The notes under the pieces are model-generated. The model ran no database searches. It was not told the DNA's origin and was given only the letters and a program-made list of their open reading frames with translations. A DNA stretch of 64,000 bases, from contig JAJDAC010000050.1 of NCBI GenBank assembly GCA_029262065.1, positions 1 to 64,000 on the forward strand. The letters are read 5' to 3'. This stretch comes from Candidatus Krumholzibacteriota bacterium. GTDB taxonomy: Bacteria; Krumholzibacteriota; Krumholzibacteriia; JAJRXK01. Positions 51,698-59,036 of this stretch are shown here, one piece after another (position 1 is the stretch's first letter; each line of letters starts with the position of its first letter). Made by a program: the position numbers and the translations under genes.

Positions 51698-52167
51698 GAT
51701 TCGGGTCGGAAAATCGCTACCGACCCGTCGGCCAGGTGGAATTCCAGGCGCCAACCCGGCAACAGCACTTCCTCGAACTCGAACACTTCGCCGTGGGCAA
51801 CCTCATGAGTGGCCATGACGCTCTGGTGGCGAGCCAATACCACGAGGATGACCTCTTCGCTGCGAGGGTTCAACCAGCTCCGGCCCTTGATGACGGACAG
51901 ATGTTCACCGGTCGGCCGCTGAATGCTCACTGTAACGTCGATGCCGTCGAGGTTTCGCGTCACGAACGAGCTCTGCGGCTGGGTGTGCGTGCCGGCTGCG
52001 CGAACGTCGGTTGGTGACACGGAATGGGCTGTGTCGGCATCGCTTGGCCGAGGCACCGGCGCATCTCGGTGCATTTGGCCAACGGCATCGACCAAATCAG
52101 ACGGCGCGGGCGCCCAGTCTACGTCTATGGCGTCTTGATATTGATTGAGGAGGTCATTCCATTTCAT
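51694..52167 (-). CDS. Small soluble protein between the ECF sigma factor and TPR-CHAT
   Basis: 157 residues starting at ATG 52167, overlapping the sigma stop (ATGA) and itself overlapping the CHAT start. It has no membrane helix, signal peptide or anti-sigma zinc finger. The N-terminal ~25 residues are helical (M-K-W-N-D-L-L-N-Q-Y-Q-D-A), then a ~45-residue proline/serine-rich flexible linker, then a beta-rich domain (~75-157, I-D-V-T-V-S-I-Q-R-P through W-R-L-E-F-H-L-A-D-G-S). Helix, exposed linker and domain would suit a cleavable sigma-binding protein. Not recognised as a known family. Confidence 0.75.
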   Translation of the reverse strand: MKWNDLLNQYQDAIDVDWAPAPSDLVDAVGQMHRDAPVPRPSDADTAHSVSPTDVRAAGTHTQPQSSFVTRNLDGIDVTVSIQRPTGEHLSVIKGRSWLNPRSEEVILVVLARHQSVMATHEVAHGEVFEFEEVLLPGWRLEFHLADGSVAIFRPES

Positions 52168-52724
52168 TGTTCGGACTCCAGGAGTTTGCGTAGGCTCCGT
52201 AGACACCGCGTTCGCAGCGGACCGACGCTGTGGGACATGAGTCCCATGTCGTCTGAAATCTCCTGATACGTGGACTTTCGACTCGAGTAGAAGAGCATTC
52301 TAAGTAGGCGTTCGCAGCGGTCGCTGATCTTGCCCAGGGCTACTTCGAGTTCGTGCCTCTGCTCCAGTGCCACGAGGTGTGCATCGGCACCGGGCGCCGG
52401 TTCGATGCTGTCTTCTTGTACGTCATGAAGCCATCGTGAGGCGACCACGGCATTGCGATAGGCGATACGTCGGGTCGTGACCACCAGCCATCGCGGCACC
52501 GCGCGGAGGTTGTCGATCCTATCCAGGGATCGATGCAACTCCATCCACACCTGTTGAAACACGTCGTTGGCCACATCGGTGTCGATTCCCGTTTGCATGG
52601 CGGCTGAGTACACCAGATTGCTGTACCGAGCTACCAGTTCCCGCCAAGCGAGATCGTCACCCTCGATGCATCGAGAGAGCAGTTCGTCGTTGTCGAAAGG
52701 GTCCTTGTTGGTTCCGTGTTCCAT
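52164..52724 (-). CDS. ECF-family sigma factor of the CHAT operon
   Basis: The start chosen is ATG 52724; earlier in-frame starts (52748 or further) would add an unusual N-terminus. 186 residues. Sigma region 2: Y-S-N-L-V-Y-S-A-A-M, D-V-A-N-D-V-F-Q-Q-V-W-M-E-L-H, then W-L-V-V-T-T-R-R-I-A-Y-R. Region 4: L-R-M-L-F-Y-S-S-R-K-S-T-Y-Q-E-I-S, then M-S-H-S-V-G-P-L-R-T-R-C-L-R-S-L-R-K-L-L. There is no zinc-finger anti-sigma next to it, so control probably comes from the two coupled downstream proteins. Confidence 0.88.
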   Translation of the reverse strand: MEHGTNKDPFDNDELLSRCIEGDDLAWRELVARYSNLVYSAAMQTGIDTDVANDVFQQVWMELHRSLDRIDNLRAVPRWLVVTTRRIAYRNAVVASRWLHDVQEDSIEPAPGADAHLVALEQRHELEVALGKISDRCERLLRMLFYSSRKSTYQEISDDMGLMSHSVGPLRTRCLRSLRKLLESEQ

Positions 52725-52891
52725 AAGACCGCCGGGCTGGGTGCCCATTGATTCGCGGGTCGTCTCCCTGGTTTTCCCTCTAGTCCAGACCGGGCGTCGC
52801 CAAGACCTGGGCCCTGATGACGATCCGGATGCGACCTGCGTTTCTCTGGTCACCCAGCTCGGTGAGGGAGGCCGACATGTGCTGACCTCAC

Positions 52892-52953
52892 ACACATGTG
52901 TACGCAGCTCGCAAATTCGTTCACATCATGACGCACTTTTCAGGAAATTTCCA
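52892..52953. promoter_or_regulatory. Two perfect 10-bp palindromes upstream of the sigma/CHAT operon
   Basis: ACACATGTGT at 52892-52901 (with another ACATGTG at 52875) and GGAAATTTCC at 52944-52953 lie 168-230 nt before the sigma start, between the operon and the small Cys-rich gene. They are possible operators; no factor can be named. Confidence 0.3.
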
Positions 52954-52962
52954 CGCGGACCG

Positions 52963-52996
52963 GGGATGGCGGATTCATTAGAACCCGCCATCCCCA
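52963..52996 (-). terminator. Terminator hairpin after the Cys-rich exported protein gene
   Basis: GGGGATGGCGG / CCGCCATCCCC, an 11-bp perfect stem that continues through one mismatch into TTC/GAA with loop ATTA. It starts 12 nt past the stop at 53008 on the minus strand. Confidence 0.65.
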
Positions 52997-53007
52997 CTCT
53001 GAGGGCT

Positions 53008-53427
53008 CTAACTGGCGTTGTAGCGGAGTCCACCGCAATGACCGTTCAGCACGTCTTCCCATGACGTACCTGGGGTCAGAGCCAGCGTGTGGGTCTTGCC
53101 ACACGCCGAATAGGTGAGCACATTGTTCTGCGATCCGCACAGGATAGCGGTCTCGGGTCCGCCCGAACAGCCAGAGGCGACACAATCGGTCGAGAACGAG
53201 ACCAGCACAAATGGGACACCTTGCTCACAGACAGGGTAGGGCGGCGGTCCTGTGTATTCGGTAAGGGTGATGGTGGCGCGGCAACCGTTGTCGGACTTGT
53301 AGCAGGTGGTGCTACCCGAACCCACGGCCGACCCAACCGGGGCCATCAGGCCAATAGCGACTATCGACACCGTAATCACTGCGAGAACGGCGAACAGGCG
53401 ACCGCGTTGTTGAAAGGCACGAGTCAT
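53008..53427 (-). CDS. Small exported Cys-rich protein
   Basis: Start ATG 53427 with AAGGAGAC upstream. 139 residues with signal peptide (L-F-A-V-L-A-V-I-T-V-S-I-V-A-I-G-L, cleavage after G-S-A). The ~100-residue mature part has eight cysteines (C-Y-K-S-D-N-G-C, V-C-E, D-C-V-A-S-G-C, L-C-G, A-C-G-K, H-C-G-G) and beta character. The disulfide-stabilised fold is unknown. It is monocistronic, with a strong terminator behind it and about 270 nt of non-coding sequence before it. Confidence 0.75.
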   Translation of the reverse strand: MTRAFQQRGRLFAVLAVITVSIVAIGLMAPVGSAVGSGSTTCYKSDNGCRATITLTEYTGPPPYPVCEQGVPFVLVSFSTDCVASGCSGGPETAILCGSQNNVLTYSACGKTHTLALTPGTSWEDVLNGHCGGLRYNAS

Positions 53428-53701
53428 GATCGTCTCCTTGAATTCTAGACTTACGAACATGAAGACTCGACCGCCGCGCGTAAGAATGCGTCGCTGGAGA
53501 AGACACCCCGGCGTTCACCCGAACGACTACGTCGGATCGATATCTTTACTATGGAGGGATTTGCGGAGAACGATCAGAGTCGAGGAGGGAAATGCCCTGA
53601 CCGGTTTCAAACTTACGACATGCGAGCGCGGAGTTCAAGTGAAAGCGCGAAGCCCCGAGCCAAAGGCCCGGGGCTTCACTTGCATCGAGTCAGCCTTACG
53701 A
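53428..53701. other. Non-coding gap with a terminator hairpin
   Basis: No convincing gene is seen. The gap holds the leader of the Cys-rich gene and, at its right end, a strong stem that belongs to the lipoprotein gene at 53702. Open frames crossing it have no coding features. Confidence 0.5.
53649..53677 (-). terminator. Terminator hairpin after the BsuPI-like lipoprotein gene
   Basis: GAAGCCCCG / CGGGGCTTC continues through one mismatch into GCC/GGC with an AAA loop, about 13 pairs in all. It lies 24 nt beyond the lipoprotein stop at 53702 (minus strand). Confidence 0.65.
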
Positions 53702-54211
53702 TCAGTCGAGCTCGATCGACAGGTTCGGAAACCGCAGTGCGCTTCCGTCCTCGAGTCCCGCCGATGCCTTGATTTCGTAGAAGTCACGGTCCACCGGATC
53801 GCGCGTGATCCGGTGATCCTGATTCCAGGTGTACTCGTAGTGCAGGCTCTTGCCAGCTTTCAGCGTGTACTGGTCGTACTCGCCTTCACCCGCTGCGAAG
53901 ACCGAAAAATCGGTGTCATCCTGCACGTTGACGTTCACGTTCGAGTACCGGGCGGGACGACCGCGGAAGAAGTCGAGCTCCTGATCCTGGCCCGAAACGT
54001 TCTTGAGGTTGGCGTGGATCACGATGTCCTCGCCGAAGGCGTAGGTGGCCTTGGCCGTGCTGATCGTGAGCTCGAAACCGTCCTGGACGGTCTTGGCGCT
54101 GTGCGAGGGGGCCGTGGGGCCGGTGGCGCTGTCGCTACCACAGGCGGCCAGCAGAGTCAGAGAAAGAGCCGTAAGTGTCGCTTTTACAGTGTTGTTGATG
54201 CTCATGTCCAT
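53702..54211 (-). CDS. Lipoprotein with a BsuPI-like (proteinase inhibitor) beta domain
   Basis: Start ATG 54211 with GGGAGA 7 nt upstream; 169 residues with lipobox L-L-A-A-C. The mature domain (~40-169) reads F-E-L-T-I-S-T-A-K-A-T-Y, F-G-E-D-I-V-I-H-A-N-L-K-N, then L-K-A-G-K-S-L-H-Y-E-Y-T-W-N-Q, the strand pattern of BsuPI/intracellular proteinase inhibitor-type Ig-like domains. In a window with several secreted proteases an inhibitory role is attractive but unproven. It stands alone, directly downstream of the response regulator gene on the same strand. Confidence 0.75.
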   Translation of the reverse strand: MDMSINNTVKATLTALSLTLLAACGSDSATGPTAPSHSAKTVQDGFELTISTAKATYAFGEDIVIHANLKNVSGQDQELDFFRGRPARYSNVNVNVQDDTDFSVFAAGEGEYDQYTLKAGKSLHYEYTWNQDHRITRDPVDRDFYEIKASAGLEDGSALRFPNLSIELD

Positions 54212-54341
54212 TTTCAGTTCTCCCAGTTTCGGGTGTGTGGGGGGGTCATATACAGATGCGACGGGGCGAGACCGAACGCGCAGAAAAATCCAAGAAAAAT
54301 TGCGAGGTGGCCGACCTGGCACCGTCCGTCACCGCTGAAGA

Positions 54342-55016
54342 TCAGGGGACGAATTTGTAGCCCACTCCATGCACGGTCCGGATGTGTTGGGGGCGTCTGG
54401 CGTCTGGTTCCAGCTTCTGGCGCAACCAGGAAATGTGCACGTCGACGGTGCGCGTCGGGGGTGGGATGTCGTAGTTCCACACTTCGCTCAACAAGCGATC
54501 GCGGGACAGAACCACTCCAGGGTTCTGGGCCAGGTACACGAGCAGGTCGAATTCCTTTACCGAGAGTTCCAGAAGCACTCCGTCACGCTTGACCTCACCG
54601 CGCTCGGGGTTGATATCCACGTTCGCGAAACGAAGTGTGTCCGTGGAGGAAGGGCTGGTCCGTCGCAACAACGCCTCCACGCGCGCCAGCAGCTCGGCCA
54701 TTTCGAACGGTTTGGTCAGGTAGTCGTCGGCTCCCAGGCGTAGTCCCACGACCTTATCCGCCAACTCGCCGCGGGCGGTGAGCATGAGAATGGGCGTGTC
54801 GTTGCGATCGGCGCGGAGGTTGCGGCAGATATCCAGGCCGCTTCGCCCCGGCAACATGAGGTCCAGGATCAGCAGGTCATAGGTCTTGTTGCGAGCCAGC
54901 TGTTCGCCCTCTTCGCCATTGAGGCTCGACGAAACCAGGTGCCCCTCGGCCAGCAGGCGATCGGTCAGAACGTCCACCAACGCGGCTTCGTCTTCGATGA
55001 TCAGGATATGGGTCAT
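54342..55016 (-). CDS. OmpR/PhoB-family response regulator
   Basis: 224 residues. Receiver domain with acidic pocket (I-I-E-D-E), phospho-acceptor Asp52 in L-I-L-D-L-M-L-P-G, and Lys in Y-L-T-K-P-F. The C-terminal winged-helix DNA-binding domain (~128-224) has V-K-E-F-D-L-L-V-Y-L-A, R-T-V-D-V-H-I-S-W-L-R, and ends T-V-H-G-V-G-Y-K-F. It overlaps the sensor kinase gene by 4 nt. The TTAACG palindrome at 56817 upstream of the kinase gene is a candidate binding site. Confidence 0.93.
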   Translation of the reverse strand: MTHILIIEDEAALVDVLTDRLLAEGHLVSSSLNGEEGEQLARNKTYDLLILDLMLPGRSGLDICRNLRADRNDTPILMLTARGELADKVVGLRLGADDYLTKPFEMAELLARVEALLRRTSPSSTDTLRFANVDINPERGEVKRDGVLLELSVKEFDLLVYLAQNPGVVLSRDRLLSEVWNYDIPPPTRTVDVHISWLRQKLEPDARRPQHIRTVHGVGYKFVP

Positions 55017-56746
55017 GTCGATATTACCGGAAGGCGGAGGCTGAACGCGGTTTCGCCGCCCGGACTGCTGGTCATTCTTACCGAGCCGCCGAGTTCGTCG
55101 GCTACTTGCTTGACGACACTGAGCCCAAGGCCGGATCCCGGTAGCTGCGCCTCACGCGCCGCGCGTCCGCGGAAGAACGGTTCGAAGAGTTGCGATTGCT
55201 CGCTGCTTGGAATGCCTGGGCCTCGATCCCACACCGTGATGTCCACGTGCAACGCATCGGGGGAACTTACCCGAACGCCGACCTCGGGTGGGTCGCCGCC
55301 GTACTTGAGGGCGTTTCCCAGTAGGTTGGACAACACCTGCTCCAGTGCGCCGGGGTCAGCTAGTACGGGCGCTACTTGTGCCGACATTTCCGGATGGGGA
55401 GGCGATCCGCTCCGATTGTTTCTCGTCCAGTATCGCTGCAGGGCAGTAGGTAGGAATTCGGCCAGCTCCACGGGCTGAACTTTCACTCGCGTAGCCGCGC
55501 GGTTGGCGCCGGCCAGGGTCAGTGCTCCTTCGATAAGGTCGCCTAGCCGCCGGCCCTCGTCGTAGATGAGTTGTCCGTAGTGCCGGGATCGCTCGGGCCC
55601 TTCCACGACACCGTCAATGAGGTTTTCGGCCGCCGACTGAATCACGGTGAGAGGTGTCCGCAACTCGTGCGTGACACCGGCCACGAAGTCCATTTGCTGT
55701 CGTGCGACTCGTCGCGACCGTTGTTCAGCTACCAGAAGCAACCCCGTGGTCAGCGCAAGGAGTCCCAGAATTCCCAGTCCCATGGCCAGGTTGCGACGCC
55801 GCACCGGTGCCACCGCCGCGGCCACCGATCCCGCGGTGTGGCGTGCCCGAAATTCCCAAACCGGCGACACCACCACCCGACGAAAGCGAGTGTCCGATGC
55901 CATGTCGGTGTCGTGCACGCGTTGTTCGGTTTCCAGAATGGAAACCGCATGATCTTCACCGCCCTGTGACGACACGACCCGTCGATCGCCACCACTCGAG
56001 CGTTCCAACCTTTCCTGGGTTCCCCCCAGGCGAATGACGGCGTCGGCCGGCAGGAGTTCTTGGCCAAGATTGCCGTTCGAGTCGTAGACGATATCCCCAC
56101 CCAATAGCACCTGTACGTCGAGGGCCCCGTCCAGGTCCTGGCCCAGATGGTGTGCGACGAGGGTGGGAAAGAAACAGGTCTTCATCTGTTCTCGGTCCAG
56201 TAGTACGACCGCGGCATACGGTCCGATCACGGGGTCGGGGCTCAACAGTGGTATCAACATGCCGGGCGGATCGTGTGGAACCACGACCGGCGACTCATCG
56301 GACGACCGGTCCGAAAGAATCAACGTGACGGCACGTTGCCATTCTGATTGGCCGCGGCTCCATTCTTCGGCCGTAATGGAACCAGTCTGGGGATCAACAA
56401 TCCATGGCGTGGTTGGTGACCGTGGATCGACCCATAGTATCCGGGAGACCAGCTCGGGGTGCGCGGTTGATGACCGCCATTGGTCCCACCGTCGCGCCAG
56501 CTCGGATCCGAAATCAGCCGATATTTCTCCGGTGCCGCGTAGTAGACTCGCCAACTCGGTCAGTTCCCGCTGTGAGTCCATGGCAACCTGGTTGGTGCCC
56601 GTGGCAATTGCATTTGCAAGCCGGCGAGCCTCGCCTTCTCCCAACGCGTCGATCCACCGCAATTGCAGGATCGCCAGTACGGGAAGCAGGACCAACAAAA
56701 TCCCCACCAGGGTAGGGATCCACCAACTGCGCAATCGTGATCTCAT
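55013..56746 (-). CDS. Sensor histidine kinase
   Basis: 577 residues from ATG 56746 (an alternative GTG lies 27 nt upstream). Two membrane helices (~10-30 and ~320-340) bracket a ~285-residue periplasmic sensor region of unknown fold. The HisKA motif has phospho-His360 in V-T-H-E-L-R-T-P-L, followed by an ATPase domain with N box (L-S-N-L-L-G-N-A-L-K-Y), G1 (W-D-R-G-P-G-I-P) and G2 (G-S-G-L-G-L-S-V-V-K). It phosphorylates the coupled response regulator. The pair is divergent from the inactive-looking serine hydrolase gene. Confidence 0.92.
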   Translation of the reverse strand: MRSRLRSWWIPTLVGILLVLLPVLAILQLRWIDALGEGEARRLANAIATGTNQVAMDSQRELTELASLLRGTGEISADFGSELARRWDQWRSSTAHPELVSRILWVDPRSPTTPWIVDPQTGSITAEEWSRGQSEWQRAVTLILSDRSSDESPVVVPHDPPGMLIPLLSPDPVIGPYAAVVLLDREQMKTCFFPTLVAHHLGQDLDGALDVQVLLGGDIVYDSNGNLGQELLPADAVIRLGGTQERLERSSGGDRRVVSSQGGEDHAVSILETEQRVHDTDMASDTRFRRVVVSPVWEFRARHTAGSVAAAVAPVRRRNLAMGLGILGLLALTTGLLLVAEQRSRRVARQQMDFVAGVTHELRTPLTVIQSAAENLIDGVVEGPERSRHYGQLIYDEGRRLGDLIEGALTLAGANRAATRVKVQPVELAEFLPTALQRYWTRNNRSGSPPHPEMSAQVAPVLADPGALEQVLSNLLGNALKYGGDPPEVGVRVSSPDALHVDITVWDRGPGIPSSEQSQLFEPFFRGRAAREAQLPGSGLGLSVVKQVADELGGSVRMTSSPGGETAFSLRLPVIST

Positions 56747-56816
56747 GATTCTATTATCGCAGGGGCAGCTCACCGAGTCATCCGTGACCAGGAATGAAAT
56801 GGGGTATTTTACATTC

Positions 56817-56830
56817 TTAACGAGCGTTAA
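56817..56830. promoter_or_regulatory. TTAACG palindrome in the two-component / serine-hydrolase intergenic region
   Basis: TTAACG-AG-CGTTAA, a perfect 6-bp inverted repeat that also reads as TTAA direct repeats spaced 10 nt, the spacing used by OmpR-family regulators. It sits between the divergent sensor kinase gene and the gene at 56919, close to TTGACA at 56838. Confidence 0.4.
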
Positions 56831-56918
56831 TACTGCTTTGACAACTTCCCGTGCGCGACCTGCGGATAATAGGAGCGTACCATGCCGGTATCACCGTCCG
56901 CTCGATAGGAGACCAACG

Positions 56919-58280
56919 ATGCGATCAAGACTCTGGCTCATCACACTGCTTCTCATTGCGATTGCCGAACCGTCCGCGGGCCAAACCGGGAAGATCCGCG
57001 AAATGCGAAGTATGGCGACCGAGCACATGATCGAGGGCGAAGGTGATGCCTCGTTGCTGGACTATGCGCACAAGCACCTGGCCGCGGACTACCGCGATTC
57101 GTTCGCGGATGAGGCCGCCTTGTTGGACCACCTGCGGAACATCCGGGACGCCGTAGCTCCCCTTGGTGGCGTTGGTCTCATGATCGACGGAGCTGGCGTG
57201 GTTCGACTCCATATTTCCAACCGGGCCAAGAAGTCGGTCGTGGCCGTGCGTCTGGAAAAGGACGATCCATACGCGATCGTGGACATCACGCTCGAAAGTA
57301 GTGAGGCGCGAGCGGCGGGGCCGAGCGTGAGTTGGGACACCCTTGGGGATACGATGCTTGAAGCCGAACAGAAGGGCTTCTGCGGATCGATTCTGGCGGT
57401 GCGCGATGGAAACGTGGTTCTGGACCGTGGGTACGGGCACGCCGACCCCAAACGCCAGCACAAGGTGTCACCGACCACGTTGTTTGCCATCGGTTCCACT
57501 CCTATAGATTTCACGCACGGGGCTATTCTGGAGTTGGAAGAGTCGGGCAAACTATCCCTGAGTGATCCCATCACCAAGTTCTTCGACGACGTGCCAACCG
57601 ACAAGCAATCCATAACGCTGGAACACCTTCGGACTGGGCAGTCGGGTCTGCTTGACTTCCCCGGCCTACCGGAAGTGGACGCGAACCTGGATCTCAGTTG
57701 GATCGGCCGCGATGAGTTCATGCGGCGGGTGCTGTCGGCGCCGCTTCTGTTCGAGCCAGGAACCAGCGAGAAGCATTCACACTGCGCGTGGGGAGTTCTG
57801 ACCGCGGTGGTGGAGCTCGTGTCGGGTCAGCCCTACGAACAATACCTGCGCGAGACGTTCTTCGAGCCCGCCGGCATGACCAGGACGGGCAACTATCCCC
57901 TGTCCAAGTCGTTTCCGGACTCCGAGGTGGCCGTGGGCCTGGGCGGAAACCAGTGGGGTGAAGTGAACTCGCCGCAGCACTGGGGCGAGACGTCGTGGTT
58001 GGTCATGGGCAGTGGTGGCATGGTCTCCACGCCGCGGGACCTGCGCCGCTGGCGTGACTTCATGAAGAGCGGCAAGGTCCTGGGCCCGGCGGCCCAGAAA
58101 AAGTACGGAGTTGAGGGGGTCTTCGCGGCCGAAGGGGGCAATGACCGCGGGTTCATCAATACCATTGGTGCACAAGGCGACGACCTGGTGATCATGTGCA
58201 GCAATTCCCACACGGGAATGGCCGATTTCGCGGCGCAGCTGGGCGAGGCGCTCACAGAAATGGTGCTCGACGAGCCTTGA
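56919..58280 (+). CDS. Exported beta-lactamase/serine-hydrolase-fold protein, apparently inactive
   Basis: Start ATG 56919 with TAGGAGA upstream; 453 residues with a signal peptide. The N-terminal ~105-residue domain (after the signal) is followed by a class C beta-lactamase-like fold (~145-450): G-S-I-L-A-V-R-D-G, L-F-A-I-G-S-T-P-I-D-F-T, L-R-T-G-Q-S-G-L and F-E-P-A-G-M-T-R-T. The catalytic S-x-x-K reads Ser193-Thr-Pro-Ile196, so Lys is missing, and the Y-x-N element is not found in H-S-H-C-A-W-G. It is probably a binding or sensing pseudoenzyme, perhaps controlled by the divergent two-component system. Confidence 0.82.
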   Translation: MRSRLWLITLLLIAIAEPSAGQTGKIREMRSMATEHMIEGEGDASLLDYAHKHLAADYRDSFADEAALLDHLRNIRDAVAPLGGVGLMIDGAGVVRLHISNRAKKSVVAVRLEKDDPYAIVDITLESSEARAAGPSVSWDTLGDTMLEAEQKGFCGSILAVRDGNVVLDRGYGHADPKRQHKVSPTTLFAIGSTPIDFTHGAILELEESGKLSLSDPITKFFDDVPTDKQSITLEHLRTGQSGLLDFPGLPEVDANLDLSWIGRDEFMRRVLSAPLLFEPGTSEKHSHCAWGVLTAVVELVSGQPYEQYLRETFFEPAGMTRTGNYPLSKSFPDSEVAVGLGGNQWGEVNSPQHWGETSWLVMGSGGMVSTPRDLRRWRDFMKSGKVLGPAAQKKYGVEGVFAAEGGNDRGFINTIGAQGDDLVIMCSNSHTGMADFAAQLGEALTEMVLDEP

Positions 58281-58307
58281 GGTAGCCCGGTTGCGGCGTG
58301 GTATACT
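58277..58307 (+). promoter_or_regulatory. Possible vegetative promoter
   Basis: TTGAGG at 58277 and TATACT at 58302 with a 19-nt spacer, 37 nt before the ATG at 58344. The -10 box is good; the spacing is slightly long. Confidence 0.35.
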
Positions 58308-58343
58308 ACGAATCCTCCCGGTACCCGGACGATGGAGGTTCCA

Positions 58344-59036
58344 ATGCGCCTATTGATCGTGTTTTCCATTCTCTTGCTGGCCGTGCCCTCGCCCGCGGAC
58401 GTTCCAGGTGAACCACCCGAGTTCAGCGACCTCGAGTTGGATCTGATCTGTGGTATCACGGCGCCCACGTCGGTTCTCATTTCCATGACCATCGGTGTCA
58501 ATTTCGATGGGGGCGTGCAAGGCCTGGCGTTGGAACGAAGCGAGTTGGGAAACTGCGCCTCGGCGGTGCGCATCAACGAAATCCAGTACGGTACGCTCGC
58601 GGCTGGCGCCCACACGGTCATGTGGACCGACGCATCGGCCGTGTTCGGCATCGCCTATCGCTATCGGGTCATTGGTTTGAAATCGAACGGTGACGAAGTT
58701 TCTCTGTGGCCCTCCTTCGACATGGCGTCTCCCGTCGACTACGCTACCTGCGGCGATCCGGTCGTGGGCCACGGGCTTATCACGTCGGATATTGCGCCGG
58801 GGCTGTTGGAACCCTGCGACGGCGGCTGCTGGGACTTTTTTACCGTGGAGGTAGGCGACCCCATTCTGGATCCGTTTGTGGAAAGCGGAATTCCCGTTCA
58901 GTTGATTGGCTCGATCGACTGCACGTTGGGTAATGTCGAAGGCTGCCACCTCAACGTGACCGAGGTCATCGCGGTGCCTTGCCCCGTGGTGGCGACGCAA
59001 AAGGACAGCTGGGGCGCGGTGAAGGCGCGATTCTAG
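58344..59036 (+). CDS. Exported protein of unknown function with S-W-G-x-V-K tail
   Basis: Start ATG 58344, because GGAGG lies 5 nt before it; an earlier in-frame ATG contains that site. 230 residues with a short signal peptide (L-L-I-V-F-S-I-L-L-L-A-V-P-S-P-A). The body is beta-rich with cysteines (L-I-C-G-I-T-A-P, T-C-G-D-P, C-D-G-G-C-W). It ends A-T-Q-K-D-S-W-G-A-V-K-A-R-F, the shared tail. The stop codon overlaps that of the convergent hemerythrin gene within CTAG. Confidence 0.78.
   Translation: MRLLIVFSILLLAVPSPADVPGEPPEFSDLELDLICGITAPTSVLISMTIGVNFDGGVQGLALERSELGNCASAVRINEIQYGTLAAGAHTVMWTDASAVFGIAYRYRVIGLKSNGDEVSLWPSFDMASPVDYATCGDPVVGHGLITSDIAPGLLEPCDGGCWDFFTVEVGDPILDPFVESGIPVQLIGSIDCTLGNVEGCHLNVTEVIAVPCPVVATQKDSWGAVKARF

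Noticed and set aside
48941-52724. A type III-E CRISPR (Craspase) locus around the TPR-CHAT gene
   Set aside because: No Cas7-11, Cas1/2, Csx31 or repeat array is present; only the protease/sigma logic is similar.
53426-54592. Plus-strand ORF of 388 codons
   Set aside because: It runs antisense through a convincing lipoprotein gene and the end of the response regulator gene, and crosses two terminator-like stems; no recognisable domain.
56838-56870. TTGACA plus GATAAT as promoter of the serine-hydrolase-like gene
   Set aside because: The spacer is 21 nt, too long for a standard sigma-70-type promoter; no better -10 lies at 16-18 nt.
59033-59036. Overlapping stop codons of convergent genes as a regulatory device
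   Set aside because: Sharing CTAG is a common outcome of tight convergent packing and needs no special function.
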